Assembly: GCF_002288925.2 (NCBI RefSeq)
Contig: NW_022098023.1
Location: 30,286,084-30,350,083, forward strand
DNA length: 64,000 nucleotides
Source of the DNA: Delphinapterus leucas
Lineage: Eukaryota; Chordata; Mammalia; Artiodactyla; Monodontidae
Direction of reading: 5' to 3'
Positions within the stretch are counted from its first letter, which is position 1, and the number at the start of each line of letters is the position of its first letter. This document shows, in pieces, positions 50,117 through 61,599 of this stretch. The notes below the pieces were generated by a model. It saw only the letters and a program-made list of their open reading frames with translations, made no database searches and was not told the origin of the DNA. The translations under genes and the position numbers were made by a program.

Positions 50117-52454
50117 GTATGTTTGCCATATTGATTATAATTTACAAAAGTAAATAATAGGTCCTTTTGTTGAGTTTTTGGGGGTTTTCTATTTGTTTTT
50201 AGTTTTGATAAAGACAAACTATTGGTCTGCAGAGTTTCTGGCTTTGTCCTTTCCTGCGGGCAAGTTGGCCTTATGTCTGGTTGAAGATACCCTAAATGCT
50301 TGAATATAAAGTGAAGTTTTCATCCTCAGACTTGTCCTCTGAAAAATCTTGTATTTGAATCATTGTAAAGGTCATATTATTGGGTGCTCTCAGTTCCTGT
50401 TTTTCGAACAACTGACTTTTGTTTGGGATAGATAATTATTAGCTTGGTCAACACTGGTCTTGAAATAGGTTAGAATAGGTTTAAAGGGGCACCAGAAAAT
50501 TTAACAAAGGTCTACTAAGTATTCCTGGACATATTGCTGAAAACAAGCTTTGGAGTAAGCCTTTAAGAATCAATACAATATGTGGTTATGTTGTGGAAAT
50601 CATGAATACATCCTTATAGGATGAAAGAAAACTTAGCTGTCCTAATGTTATGTGCATTTCCAGTGGCAGCATCATAAAGTCATCCTTTTAAACGCTGAAT
50701 TTCAAATAACTTATGGAAAGTAAAAATGGTGTGATTTTAAAAAGTATATGTCTCTAATTTTTCTCTAGATTAATATATTTTATTCTTTTAAAATATCTAA
50801 CTTACTGGATTAAATATTGTACATTGACATTTGGATTATTTCATCTGTATTCCTAAAGGTTGATATATTTAAGGTGGCCAGATACGTTATTTGAGCCCAT
50901 TTGGGAAAACAAGGGATTACTTTTAATTCAGGCTCATCTTATTTTAGGATATATAAAAATCACAGGCCAAAACGGACCTCTGCTCCTTTTGGATGACAAA
51001 CAGCTTTTGTTGGGAAAAGGCCAACTCAGTTAATAGTTTTTGAGCCCAATAGAATTGAAATGGAGAATTTTACAGAGAAACTGAAAACTTCAGTTTTTGT
51101 CCCGATTCTATCACTGAACAGTAGTTTTAAGCAAATTACTTTGCTTCTGAGTTTCAATCCTGTCTCTTAAATAAGGACAGTGAACTATGGGCCTCTGCAG
51201 ATCGGTGGTTCTGTGACCGGAAATTGATGAGACTAGAAATTGGGATGTCGTATTTAGAGCTAGTCAAGATATCCTTAAAGAGAAGGAGATGGTGAGATCA
51301 CATTACAGGGAAAAGGCTGGTCGGAAAAAAATGGAGCTAATGTCACGGACGGACGGTATATTTATAGTTTTCTGTAGCAAGCATTTTAAGTGAGAAAGTA
51401 AAATGATAATTTTAAAAATTGCTTATTTGACTTTGCTTGTAGCCATCTGTGTTTCCTCAGTGTGTTCTTGTTATATTCTCATATCTTCCCCTTATTTGCT
51501 CTGCAGAATTAATCTTATCAGTTCCTAGGTGAAAAATCACTTTTAAGCATATCTGGTGGGAAACATTTAAAAATCTGGCCTTCTTACAAGTTCTAACTGA
51601 CATGAGTAATCATTTCACAAGGAAGTTAACATCCCCTTCATTTTCATGGCACAAGGAAAGTCCCGAAGCACTGTACACAGCTTTGGTGGTGAAGATGGGT
51701 TTGTTTCAGCGTTTAGTACCAACTTTTTAGAAAATCCGGGACTAGCTTGCTGAAGTGTCTCTATGGTAATTTTGTACACAGAGGTGAATTTTAGAGGGGA
51801 ATTTATTTAAAATCAGCTTGACCCTTCACTATCCTTGACCTTCTTGGATATACTGAAAAAAGAAAAGAGGTCTACGTGGCTCATGGAAGTAGTTTAAGAA
51901 ACAAAGCCAAAAATATTTGAAAAAAGTATTTTCTGAATGATAGGCTGAATGTAAAACAAAGCAACCCTAGGAAGTCCCTCTAGTGTCATAATACAAGAAA
52001 AGCAGAAAGGAGTCTGCTATGGACCACTAAGATTTCTTTCTAAATCATATGATACCTCCTGTAGAATTCTGATTTCAGTTAGCAGGTAGTTTTTATGTGA
52101 ACTTAGAATTAGCCTTGATTTATAGTCAGAATAAGTTTTATATTCTGTTCTCCTGGGATCTCTCCTGAATATGTCTTTGATTTGTTTGTGGAATTTTTTT
52201 TCCTAAAAAGAAGCGCTGGTTAGCATTGAATGTTTGCTCCCCTATCATATACATGGAGATGGGGTGATGGTCTGGCAGGTAGGACTTGGGACTGGCTAGA
52301 GGGAGAGAGACTGTTAGTTAGAGGGGTGCTCCGAGCAGCATTCAGTAGTTTGGAAAAGAGCGTTTATTTATTCCTGGAAATCACTGAATTGCAATTTCAC
52401 TCTGGTCTCCAAAGCATCAGGTCATCTCAAAAATATTTTTCTTTTCTTCTGCAG
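50117..52454 (+). other. TBC1D1: Intron without recognised transposons
   Basis: It runs from gtatgt to ttctgcag. It is 2.3 kb of AT-rich sequence in which I recognised no SINE, L1, MIR or L2. Confidence 0.7.
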
Positions 52455-52699
52455 GGAGGACATTTCCTACTCATCCTTACTTTTCAGCACAGCTTGGGGC
52501 AGGGCAGCTCTCTCTCTTTAACCTCTTGAAAGCCTACTCATTGCTGGACAAAGAAGTGGGTTACTGTCAGGGGATCAGCTTTGTGGCTGGAGTCCTGCTT
52601 CTGCACATGAGTGAAGAACAAGCCTTTGAAATGCTGAAATTCCTCATGTATGACCTGGGCTTTCGCAAGCAGTACCGACCTGACATGATGTCACTACAG
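52455..52699 (+). CDS. TBC1D1: TBC1D1 exon: catalytic arginine and glutamine fingers
   Basis: This 245-nt exon enters at phase 1 and leaves at phase 0. It encodes [20 protein letters not shown], then [20 protein letters not shown] and the helical [20 protein letters not shown], ending YRPDMMSLQ. The first full codon (AGG, 52457-52459) is the arginine finger of IxxDxxR. The CAG at 52568-52570 is the glutamine finger of YxQ. Both act in trans on the Rab nucleotide pocket, the dual-finger mechanism of TBC proteins. Both residues are intact, so the encoded GAP should be active. The acceptor is TTTCTTCTGCAG and the donor CAG|gtgagt. Confidence 0.97.
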
Positions 52700-55145
52700 G
52701 TGAGTGGCAGATCTTCACAAGGAATGTGTAACACTCTCACCAGAAATCTTAGCGGGAGCCCTCTTCTAAATTACAGTTAAGATTTAAAGAAATTTGGGCC
52801 CGTTGTCTTGGAACTTGGATAAATGTAGAGGCGTGTTTTAGTTCATGGTTTCAGTGTGGGATTTGCGATGTTTCTAAACCTCTAAGTGTACGACATCCAT
52901 ATGCAGAGTAACTTTTCCTTAGTTTCTGAAGTAAATAAATAAGCCATTCTAGTGTGTACTTAAGTCTCTGTTTCCTAAGTCTATGAGTTACCTGGAGAAA
53001 GTATCAAGTCAACTTTATTCACTTTTCCTTACCTTGTCAGTTGAAAAAAATCATAGATATTTTGTTTGAAATCTGAAAATATAATGTTTTATTCTCTGAG
53101 TGTGTAAACGGCAGGTATCTATATCATGCTTCTTCATGAACTTTCCATGTCTCCCCTGCTTTATCTTAAGGTCAGACAGGCCCTTATAGAGGAAAAAGTG
53201 TTCAGAGTCAGCAGTACTTTTTCAGTCTGCTTTTCTTATCATGCCCTGAAGAAGCACCATTAAGATTTTTCAGTTAAGTAGGGTATTCACTGCCACGGCT
53301 GTATTCAACCTATTTCAAACTCCCTGTTTACACATTTCTCCTCTCTAGTTTAAACTTCACTTTCCTTAACATATTGTTTTCTAACAAAAAGTTTAAATTT
53401 TCTCTGTAGATATGCTATCTTAAACAGCCACTACCTTGCAATATAAAGCTTTTGGTCATTAAGAATATAAAGGAAGGCTTTAAAGGGAAGAATGTCCGGG
53501 TTCTCCTCCTTTGAAATGAGATAGGCATGATGCCCAGTTAGTCATAATGTTATGCTTTAGATAAGAACTAAAATATTTTTTAAATGCTTTTAAAATATAC
53601 TTTTTCCTGATTCCCAATGATCAGTTTTTACATTTAGTATTTCAGTCTTACCAATCCATGGACAAAAAAGGACTTTGTTTTCACTTTATGAATATTATAG
53701 TAAGTGGTATTTTCTTGAAAGGATGAGTGGAGAGGGAATGCTCCGTTTTTCATTACTTCTTCAATATGAAAGTTTTGGCAGGGAAATAGGGCTTTGCTCT
53801 CAATGTTGGGTTTCAGCTGTGAATTCATATGAAGGGTGTTCACCAGGATACAGAAATCAAATACAGTGATTCCTAGTTGATAACTATGCATAGGTCTATA
53901 AACATTCCACAAGTGAAATAGTAATGACTGTGAAAGGTTTTATTTTTTACTTTATTTCTAAACAGTTTACTGTGTCATATCGGGTGGGAAGCATTGGTGC
54001 CCTTGTAAGGAGTTCAATAGGTCTGATTTTCAAAAATAACAGTTTGCGATCTATCATTAAAATTTCAAAGAATGAAAAGTATTTGTGAGTAGCATGTAGT
54101 CTTGGTTCATGAATAAAAGGGTAGATACAGCTTTCACTTTAAAAATGCAATCATTTTTCAATTTAAAAATTCCTCATCCATTTGACATCATAAAAATTCA
54201 TATAAACTGGATTTATACATTGATTTAATATGACCCACAATTACCAAGAAATATTTTCTGTCTATAATTATGAAAGTGAAGATGTTTAAGAATCTTTGGG
54301 GGCAGTGTTCTTATAGACCATGAGATTGGGGACCTTATTCTGGGAAAGTAGAACTTTTTGATCTATAAAGTGAGATGCAACACTTTTCTACTTTCTAGAA
54401 TAGAAAGTGTTTCTTATCCAATCAATATGGTGTTCAGAAGTGGAAGTGGCAGCAGGCTTGGGATCACTTGATAGGATTTCTGATTACCTGTGTGGTTTGG
54501 GGTTGGGCACTGCAGGCACTGAGCTTATCTGTAAAGGGAGGGGGTCGAGGTCTCTTTTAACTATGGCCCATCACATTTTGTGTCTGCCATTTTCTGTGTT
54601 AAGTGTAAAGCATTATATCTTTTTATCTGAAGTCTTTGGTCTCTACTTTTTTCCATCTTCTCTCTGCTACACTCTGCATCTCCCTTCCTCCAGTTCTGTC
54701 TCTTCCACTGGAAGATTTTCATGTTATGTGTAAGGTAGATTTGAAGAATGATTTATTCTCAGCAAATGGCATCTTATTATGAAAGTTTCCTTTGAATGAA
54801 GACTAAATTCTGTTTTATTTGTCAAAAGAAATTTAATGTAAATACACCTTGATGGAAGAAATGTTCTTAACCTCTAGTTTAGAATGTAGAAAAAAAGTAA
54901 GGTTCTATAAAAAAAAAGTATTGCTTCTGTGTTAAGATCATAGCTGAACAGCTTTCTTTTTTTTTTTATTTTTTAGGCTTTCTTTTTATTCTGCTAATGA
55001 GAGTTCTCTTAATTTTGAGCTACCAAAAATACCAATTTTTTTAATTGATAGAGCCCAGTATATCTAGTTTTAAAATTGTAAATGGCCTAAGGGAAATATA
55101 TCATTTTTTTCCAACATGAGTTAATGAGATTATAATCTCTCTCTC

Positions 55146-55461
55146 TTTTTTAAATTTATTTTTATTTTTTTGGCAGCGCTGGGTCTTCGTTGCTGCGCGC
55201 GGGCCCTCTCTAGTTGTGGTGAGCGGGGGCCCTTCCTCGCTGTGGTGCGTGGGTTCCTCACTGCGGAGAAGCTGTGGAGCAGGGCTCTAGGTGTGCGGGC
55301 CTCAGTAGTTGTGGCTCGCGGGCTCTAGAGTGCAGGCTCAGTAGTTGTGGCGCACGGGCCTAGTTGCTCCTGGCATGTGGGATCCTCTCGGACCAGGGCT
55401 CGAACACATGTCTCCTGCATTGGCAGGCAGACTCTTAACCCCTGTGCCACCAGGGAAGCCC
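55146..55461 (-). mobile_element. CHR-type SINE, long form, antisense
   Basis: AAATTTATTTTTATTTTTTT tail, CGCTGGGTCTTCGTTGCTGC, long-form body, antisense box B and head (CACCAGGGAAGCCC). It is GC-rich compared with its surroundings. Confidence 0.93.
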
Positions 55462-56052
55462 TCTAATCTCATTGTTTTAAGCCTCTTTGTTTGACTGCTG
55501 CTACGCTTCTTATTTTAGAGTTATGACTTCCTGTGGCTCTTTAATTCTTTCCTTTTACAGCTTCTGTGGAACCATAGCTTGCACAGATATGTGCTCTAGA
55601 GATCAAACGTTTGCTATATTTATGTCTAGTACTTTGATTTTTAGTTTTGTGCTCTGAAAAACAGTTGTTTGTTGAATTCACAATATAATTGGCTATTTTT
55701 AAGGCATTTTTATAGAACTAACTACTTAAGGATGATATCTTCTAGAGAAAGAAGTTCTGCTAGATTTAATAAAATGTTGGATGTATTTCACACCAAAAAG
55801 TGAAGCTGATATAACTGATCAAGGACCCACTACTCAATCTGTTACTGTGTAGATAAAAATTTAAATTAAAGCACAAATCACAGATTTGTTTATTATTTAC
55901 TACTGCTTTACTTTTAGCTACCCCAAGCATGAGAGTTTAAAAGTTACTATAAGCTGCTTATAATTTCTTTTTTGAAATATGAGTAATCAACTCAGTAGCC
56001 AAATAAAATAATTTCTTCTGTCAGTACTAGAAACATTCAGAGGGCACTTTTT

Positions 56053-56260
56053 TTTTTTTTTTTTTTTTGCGATACGCGGGCGTCTCACTGCTGTGCCCTC
56101 TCCCGTTGCGGAGCACAGGCTCCGGACGCGCAGGCTCAGCGGCCATGGCTCACGGGCCCAGCCGCTCCACGGCATGTGGGATCTTCCCGGACCGGGGCAC
56201 GAACCCGTGTCCCCTGCATCGGCAGGTGGACTCTCAACCACTGCGCCACCAGGGAAGCCC
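56053..56260 (-). mobile_element. CHR-type SINE, short form, antisense
   Basis: A long T-tail then TGCGATACGCGGGCGTCTCA and the antisense body. The flanks CAGAGGGCACTTTTT and CAGACTGCACTTTTT are a 15-bp target duplication with two mismatches. Confidence 0.93.
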
Positions 56261-57714
56261 CAGACTGCACTTTTTGCTTTAATCTCCTCTGTCAAGAAAA
56301 ATATGCTGCTGGAATACCTTGGATATTAGAAATCAGAGCTCGAGCTTTTGGCTCCATAACCTTGGAAGCCTAACAGTATCTTAGCAGTGCAGACTGCCTG
56401 GCAAGTTCCATCATAAATCCGATGCTGGGCTCAGCAAAGAGAGAAGTTCTTGCTTCTGAACTGGATGTGGTAGATTCCTTAGAATGGAAGCTTTTCTGGA
56501 ATTGGTCTGAAATTAGGATGTGCCTTCCATGAGAGTCCTGAGCCAGGGCAGTTCTGATTTAAATTCCAAAAGCAATACCTTCCTACATGAGGAAAAATTA
56601 CCATTTCCGTGTACGAATGGTGATACCAAAACACTCATGATAGAGAAATGTGCTCCATAGTTGTAGATGGACTTACACTGACTTGCTTTATGAACTCAGT
56701 TAAATGAACTTGGATTTGTGAACATAATAATAAAATAAAACAGTACTGTGTAAGTACTGCATTCTAACGCATTGTGCCACTATAGCTAAAAAGAAATGAT
56801 ACAAATGAACTTATTTACAAAACAGAAACAGACTCACAGACTTAGAGAATGAACTTATGGTTACCAGAGGAGAAGGGTGGGGGGAAGGGATAGTTAGGGA
56901 GTCTGGGATTGACATCTACACACTGCTGCAAAGGAAACCATCAACAGGACGCAAAGACAACCCTGAGAATGGGAGAAAATATTTGCAAATGAAGCAACTG
57001 ACAAAGGATTAATCTCCAAAATATGCAAGCAGCTCATGCAGCTCAATATCAAAAACAAAACAAACAACCCAATCCAAAAATGGGCAGAAGACCTAAATAG
57101 ACATTTCTCCAAAGAAGATATACAGATTGCCAACAAACACATGAAAGGATACTCAGCATCACTAATCATTAGAGAAATGCAAATCAAAACTACATTGAGG
57201 TATCACCTCACATCAGTCAGAATGGCCATCATCAAAAAATCTACAAACAATAAATGCTGGAGAGGGTGGAGAGAAGGGAACCCTCTTGCACTGTTGGTGG
57301 GAATGTAAATTGATAGAGCCACTATGGAGAACAGTATGGAGTTTCCTTAAAAAAACTAAAACCAGAACTACCATATGACCCAGCAATCCCACTACTGGAC
57401 AAATACCCTGAGAAAACTGTAATTCAACAAGAGTCATGTACCACAATGTTCATTGCAGCTCTACTTACAATAGCCAGGACATGGAAGCAACCTAGGTGTC
57501 CATCGACAGATGAATGGATAAAGAAGGTGGGACACATATATACAATGGAATATTACTCAGCCATAAAAAGAAACGAAATTGAGTTATTTGTAGTGAGGTG
57601 GATGGACCTAGAGTCTGTCATACAGAGTGAAGTAAGTCAGAAAGAGAAAAATAAATACCGTCTGCTAACACATATATATGGAATCTAAAAAAAAAAAAAA
57701 GAAAATGGTTCTGA

Positions 57715-57846
57715 AGAACCTAGGGGCAGGACAGGAATAAAGATGCAGATGTAGAGAATGGACTTGAGGACACAGGGAGGGGGAAGGGTAAGCTGGGACG
57801 AAGTGAGAGAGTGGCATGGACTTATATATACTAACCAATGTAAAAT
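57715..57846 (+). repeat. 132-bp block duplicated across the gap, left copy
   Basis: Identical base for base, as far as I can read, to 57960-58091. It ends exactly at the first N. Confidence 0.95.
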
Positions 57847-57946
57847 NNNNNNNNNNNNNNNNNNNNNNNNNNNNNNNNNNNNNNNNNNNNNNNNNNNNNN
57901 NNNNNNNNNNNNNNNNNNNNNNNNNNNNNNNNNNNNNNNNNNNNNN
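57847..57946. other. Assembly gap (100 N)
   Basis: Exactly 100 Ns, the usual placeholder for a gap of unknown size. It lies in L1 3'-UTR. Confidence 0.99.
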
Positions 57947-57970
57947 CCCTAGGTTCTTCAGAACCTAGGG
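57947..57970. repeat. 24-bp palindrome at the gap edge
   Basis: CCCTAGGTTCT-tc-AGAACCTAGGG: perfect 11-bp arms and a 2-nt loop. The left arm is the reverse complement of the normal L1 sequence that follows, so the contig end folds back on itself. Confidence 0.95.
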
Positions 57971-58091
57971 GCAGGACAGGAATAAAGATGCAGATGTAGA
58001 GAATGGACTTGAGGACACAGGGAGGGGGAAGGGTAAGCTGGGACGAAGTGAGAGAGTGGCATGGACTTATATATACTAACCAATGTAAAAT
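57960..58091 (+). repeat. 132-bp block duplicated across the gap, right copy
   Basis: Exact copy of 57715-57846. After it the normal L1 3'-UTR continues (TAGATAGCTAGTGGGAAGCA). Confidence 0.95.
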
Positions 58092-58513
58092 AGATAGCTA
58101 GTGGGAAGCAGCCGCCTAGCACAGGGAGATCAGCTCAGTGCTTGGTGACAGCCTAGAGGGGTGGGATAGGGAGGGAGGGAAGGAGATACAAGAGGGAGGA
58201 TATATGGGGATATATGTATACATATAGCTGATTCACTCTGTCATACAGCAGAAACTAACACACCATTGTAAAGCAGTTTTACTCCAATAAAGATGTTAAA
58301 AATAAAATAAAATAGATACCCAACAAGGACCTACTGTATAGCACAGGGATCTATGCTCAATATTATGTAACCACCTAAATGGGAAAAGAATTTGAAAAAG
58401 AATAGATACATGTATATGTATAACTGAATCACTTTGCTGTACACCCGAAACTAATGCAACATTGTTAAACAACTATACTCCAACATAAATTAAAAAGTTT
58501 AAAAAATACTACT

Positions 58514-58771
58514 TTTATTTCTCAAATATATGTGAATTAGTTATTAAATATTAGAGTAATAAAATTAAAGTTAGTGTATTTATGTACTCAGATAAATGCA
58601 TAGTATTTTATTTTTCTTCTCCAAATTAACTTTAGATTCAAATTTATCAAATATCTGTGAATTAATTATTAAATATTAGAGTTATAAAATTAAAGTTAGT
58701 GTATTTTATGTACACTCAGATAAATGCATAATATTTTATTTTTTTTCTCCAAATTAACTTTAGATTCAAAT
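58514..58771 (+). repeat. TBC1D1: Tandem duplication (~128 bp unit) covering a splice acceptor
   Basis: Two adjacent copies share TGTGAATTA(G/A)TTATTAAAT, AAAATTAAAGTTAGTGTATT, CAGATAAATGCATA and CTCCAAATTAACTTTAGATT. The second copy ends in the acceptor and first bases of the exon at 58764. The first contains the same acceptor 128 bp upstream (AG at 58634-58635). The copies differ by a handful of substitutions and small indels. Confidence 0.92.
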
Positions 58772-58923
58772 GTACCAGCTGTCCAGGCTCCTTCATGACT
58801 ATCACAGAGATCTCTACAATCATCTTGAAGAAAATGAAATCAGCCCCAGTCTTTATGCTGCCCCCTGGTTCCTCACATTGTTTGCCTCTCAATTTCCATT
58901 AGGATTTGTAGCCAGAGTTTTTG
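58764..58923 (+). CDS. TBC1D1: TBC1D1 exon: TBC domain, central helices
   Basis: This 160-nt exon enters at phase 0 and leaves at phase 1. It encodes [20 protein letters not shown] then [20 protein letters not shown] and [13 protein letters not shown]. It contains the conserved TBC motif [20 protein letters not shown], part of the catalytic core's helical packing. The acceptor is CTCCAAATTAACTTTAG, rather poor in pyrimidines near the AG. A second copy of it lies 128 bp upstream; starting there would meet a TAA after nine codons. The donor is TTTG|gtaaga. Confidence 0.96.
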
Positions 58924-59379
58924 GTAAGAGATGCTGATGATCCAGTGAAACAGTGTTATTTATTCCAAGGGATATACTTCTAGCCATAAGGTGCTCCAAT
59001 TGTTTTATCAAGCATTACACAGAATCGCAAATTGCTAGTGGAATTTAGTAAATAAGTCTGGCTCTGTTCTGAGAGTAATTTGAAACCATATTGGTCTTAA
59101 ATAAAATTGAAATTCAAAGCGAAAGAAGAATTGAGCTTCTATATTTGAGTAAGCTGTAATGGAGTTCTTATTTCCTTTTATACCTAAAAAATCACAGTAT
59201 AATGAATTAAGGATTTACTCTGTATGATTTTTTAGATTTTTAAACACATCTTTACTACCTCTTTTTATTTTCCTTCCCCACTGTCCTCTTCAACCTGGAT
59301 TCAAAACACAGAGAAACATGTTCTCTAACTGGGTTAACAGAAGTACCTGTTCCAATGTTGTTTCTAATGGCATTTTGGG

Positions 59380-59578
59380 TTTTTTTTTTTTTTTTTTTTT
59401 TTTGCGGTATGCGGGCCTCTCACTGTTGTGGCCTCTCCCGTTGTGGAGCACAGGCTCCGGATGTGCAGGCTCAGCCCAGCTGCTCCGCGGCATGTGGGAT
59501 CTTCCTGGACCGGGGCACAAACCCGTGTCCCCTGCATTGGCAGGCAGACTCTCAACCACCGCGCCGCCAGGGAAGCCC
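59380..59578 (-). mobile_element. CHR-type SINE, antisense, with small internal deletion
   Basis: After the T-tail (about 24 T) the antisense body reads CAGGCTCAGCCCAGCTGCTC. It lacks about 20 bp (the GGCCATGGCTCACGGGCC part) present in other copies. The head GCCGCCAGGGAAGCCC is intact. Confidence 0.92.
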
Positions 59579-60755
59579 TACAGTGTCTTTCTTATTGGGG
59601 GCTGTGGTTTTAAAGGTTAAACACTGCATTAGCACTAATAAAATTTATAGGCAAAGTGCAGCAAAAGAGTATAACCGAGATGCAGGGAATCAAATGTTTA
59701 CCAAATTTCTCTTCTTGAGTATACACGATTGCTTTTCTCCAGGGAAGTTTTCTTTGGAGCTTGGGTTCCTATTTATGGGTCTTCTATAAATCTTTTCATT
59801 TATATATTTGCTTCTCAGAAAATAGCTTATCAAATCAAAATATTTAAGGTATCTCTAATTACTTAGGGTATCTCTCTTTGATTTACCCTTGGAAGCTTGA
59901 TAACAGAATTCAGGAAACAAATCTCCCCAGTCGTCTGTTTTTTGCTAAGAGAATATGAATGATGCTGTCAACTCTACGATAGGTGCTCCATTCTTTTCTT
60001 AGAATTTAGTGAAGAATAGAGACCGTCAGCAAAGGGAAAGATGCATGAGCAAGAAGAATGACCATGTTTGAAGTAATTGTTCCACGGCTCCCTCATTTTT
60101 AACGACCCCCTCTTTATTATTGATTGTGGAATGGCATGGATTGAGAGGAACACTCATACAAAAGCATTTAGTACTTTTCAAAACTATTGCATGTTTGTAT
60201 TTGTTAGGAAGCAAAGTTCAGGGTTAGGGTAGCTTTTCTCTTCTGATTTAGGTTATATACTGGTTTTGATTTTTCTTTTAAAGTTTTTTTTTTTTTTTTT
60301 AAATTGCTGCTCTAGTACAGTCTTTAGAATTAGACAGTCTCGGGTTTACATCAGTTTCTAGCTCTTTTATTAGTTGTTTGGCTTGCACACATATTAACTG
60401 GTCCATTTAGTTTTTTATTCTGGTCATGAGAGTTTAAATAGTCCTAATTGGTTATGTTGATTTGTTTCTGTATTCCCTTTGTGAAGAAAAATCTAAATAT
60501 CAATGGATTCAGTGTTTTTGAGGTATACCTAGTGTCCATTAAATTTGGCAGTAAAAATTATAAATGCATGGACAAACAGATATATAATTTATCTTTTTCT
60601 TTTTACCCTGCCCTTATCTGAGGTTCCTAAATAAGTAAGAATATTTAAACAACTGTTTATTTGTTCCAGTCATATTATTATTTATTTCAAATCTAGGTGA
60701 TTTTGACCAGTTTTATTTTGCAAAATATTCTGTGGTTCTGTTGCAGTAATTAAAA

Positions 60756-60756
60756 C

Positions 60757-60792
<36 letters not shown>
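60756..60792. repeat. (CA)n microsatellite upstream of an exon
   Basis: About 18 uninterrupted CA units, ending 98 nt before the exon at 60891. It is on the transcribed-sense strand, so the pre-mRNA carries CA repeats, a known hnRNP L binding sequence. Confidence 0.95.
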
Positions 60793-60796
<4 letters not shown>

Positions 60797-60890
60797 CCAC
60801 ACACCAAAAAACCCATTAACACACAGAGGTCACTTTTTACAATAGTAGATGCATAATTTTGATCATGAAAATTATATCTCTTTTTTTCAG

Positions 60891-61060
60891 ATATTATTTT
60901 TCTTCAGGGAACTGAAGTTATATTTAAGGTTGCCCTCAGCCTGCTGAGCAACCAAGAGGCACTCATAATGGAATGTGAAAACTTTGAAAATATTGTTGAA
61001 TTCCTTAAAAGCACGCTCCCTGATATGAATTCCTCTGAAATGGAAAAACTTATCACCCAG
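60891..61060 (+). CDS. TBC1D1: TBC1D1 exon: C-terminal part of TBC domain
   Basis: This 170-nt exon enters at phase 1 and leaves at phase 0. It encodes [20 protein letters not shown] then [20 protein letters not shown] and [17 protein letters not shown]. The [16 protein letters not shown] block is the last strongly conserved TBC motif, followed by helices that close the domain. The acceptor is CTCTTTTTTTCAG and the donor CAG|gtatga. The next exon, expected to begin VFEMDISKQL and lead to the coiled-coil C-terminus, is outside the window. Confidence 0.96.
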
Positions 61061-61599
61061 GTATGAGTTAAATGGTAATAATAAGATATAAGATGAGACA
61101 GCAGTTTCTCTACTATTTATTAAATGTTTTAACATAAAGATGTAGTTTTGCTTGACAGGGATTTTTTCTTTTTGATTTGATCAAATACATTTTATCTAGA
61201 AACGAGACTATTGTGTAATTTCTCCCTTGTGACATTGTTTGTGAGGCTGTGTCTGGGCAAGGTGGTTCAGTGCTACATCATGAGTTTTTCAGGAACCTTC
61301 CAACTTAGACCAATGGTGAGACTGAAGATAGAACTGACAGAGTTAGGAGTACCTAATAAATAAGTAAGCTGAGACTCATCTCTGTAATATTGTTAATTCT
61401 GTTTTAAAATATATAAGGAGTATATGTGACAAGAGCACAGACTTTAGAAATAGACAGTCTTGGGTTTACATCAGTTTCTAGATCTTTATTAGTTGTTTGG
61501 CTTGCACACATCACCCTAATCTTCTGAACCCTCGTATTCTCACCTCCAAAATGAGACAATTCTGATCTAAGAGGTTTTGTGTGGTTTAAATGAGACTTG

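Larger units (their letters stand above)
56926..58308 (+). mobile_element. Younger nested LINE-1, 5' truncated, containing the gap
   Basis: It begins in ORF2 (CAACAGGACGCAAAGACAAC) and runs through the C-terminal ORF2 codons (AATGCTGGAGAGGGTGGAGA, GGAAGCAACCTAGGTGTCC) into the 3'-UTR, ending CCAATAAAGATGTTAAAAAT. The length here is unreliable because of the gap and the duplicated flank. Confidence 0.85.
56815..58500 (+). mobile_element. Older LINE-1 3'-UTR split by a younger L1
   Basis: 56815-56925 (GACTCACAGACTTAGAGAAT ... GGGATTGACATCTACACACT) and 58309-58500 (CAAGGACCTACTGTATAGCA ... ACTATACTCCAACATAAATT) are the two halves of one L1 3'-UTR. A younger L1 sits between them. Confidence 0.8.
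52700..58763 (+). other. TBC1D1: Intron with two SINEs, nested L1s and an assembly gap
   Basis: It runs from gtgagt to aactttag. The first 2.4 kb is AT-rich with nothing recognised. CHR SINEs follow at 55146 and 56053, then nested L1 sequence at 56815-58500 with a 100-N gap. Finally a 128-bp tandem duplication lies against the next exon. Confidence 0.85.
58924..60890 (+). other. TBC1D1: Intron with a CHR SINE and a CA microsatellite
   Basis: It runs from gtaaga to tttcag. A CHR SINE lies at 59380 and a CA repeat at 60756-60792, close to the acceptor. A T-run lies near 60285-60300. Nothing was recognised at 59580-60700 otherwise. Confidence 0.8.

Noticed and set aside
57715..58091. A genuine tandem duplication in the L1
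   Set aside because: The exact identity across a 100-N gap and the fold-back at the contig edge point to an assembly artefact rather than biology.
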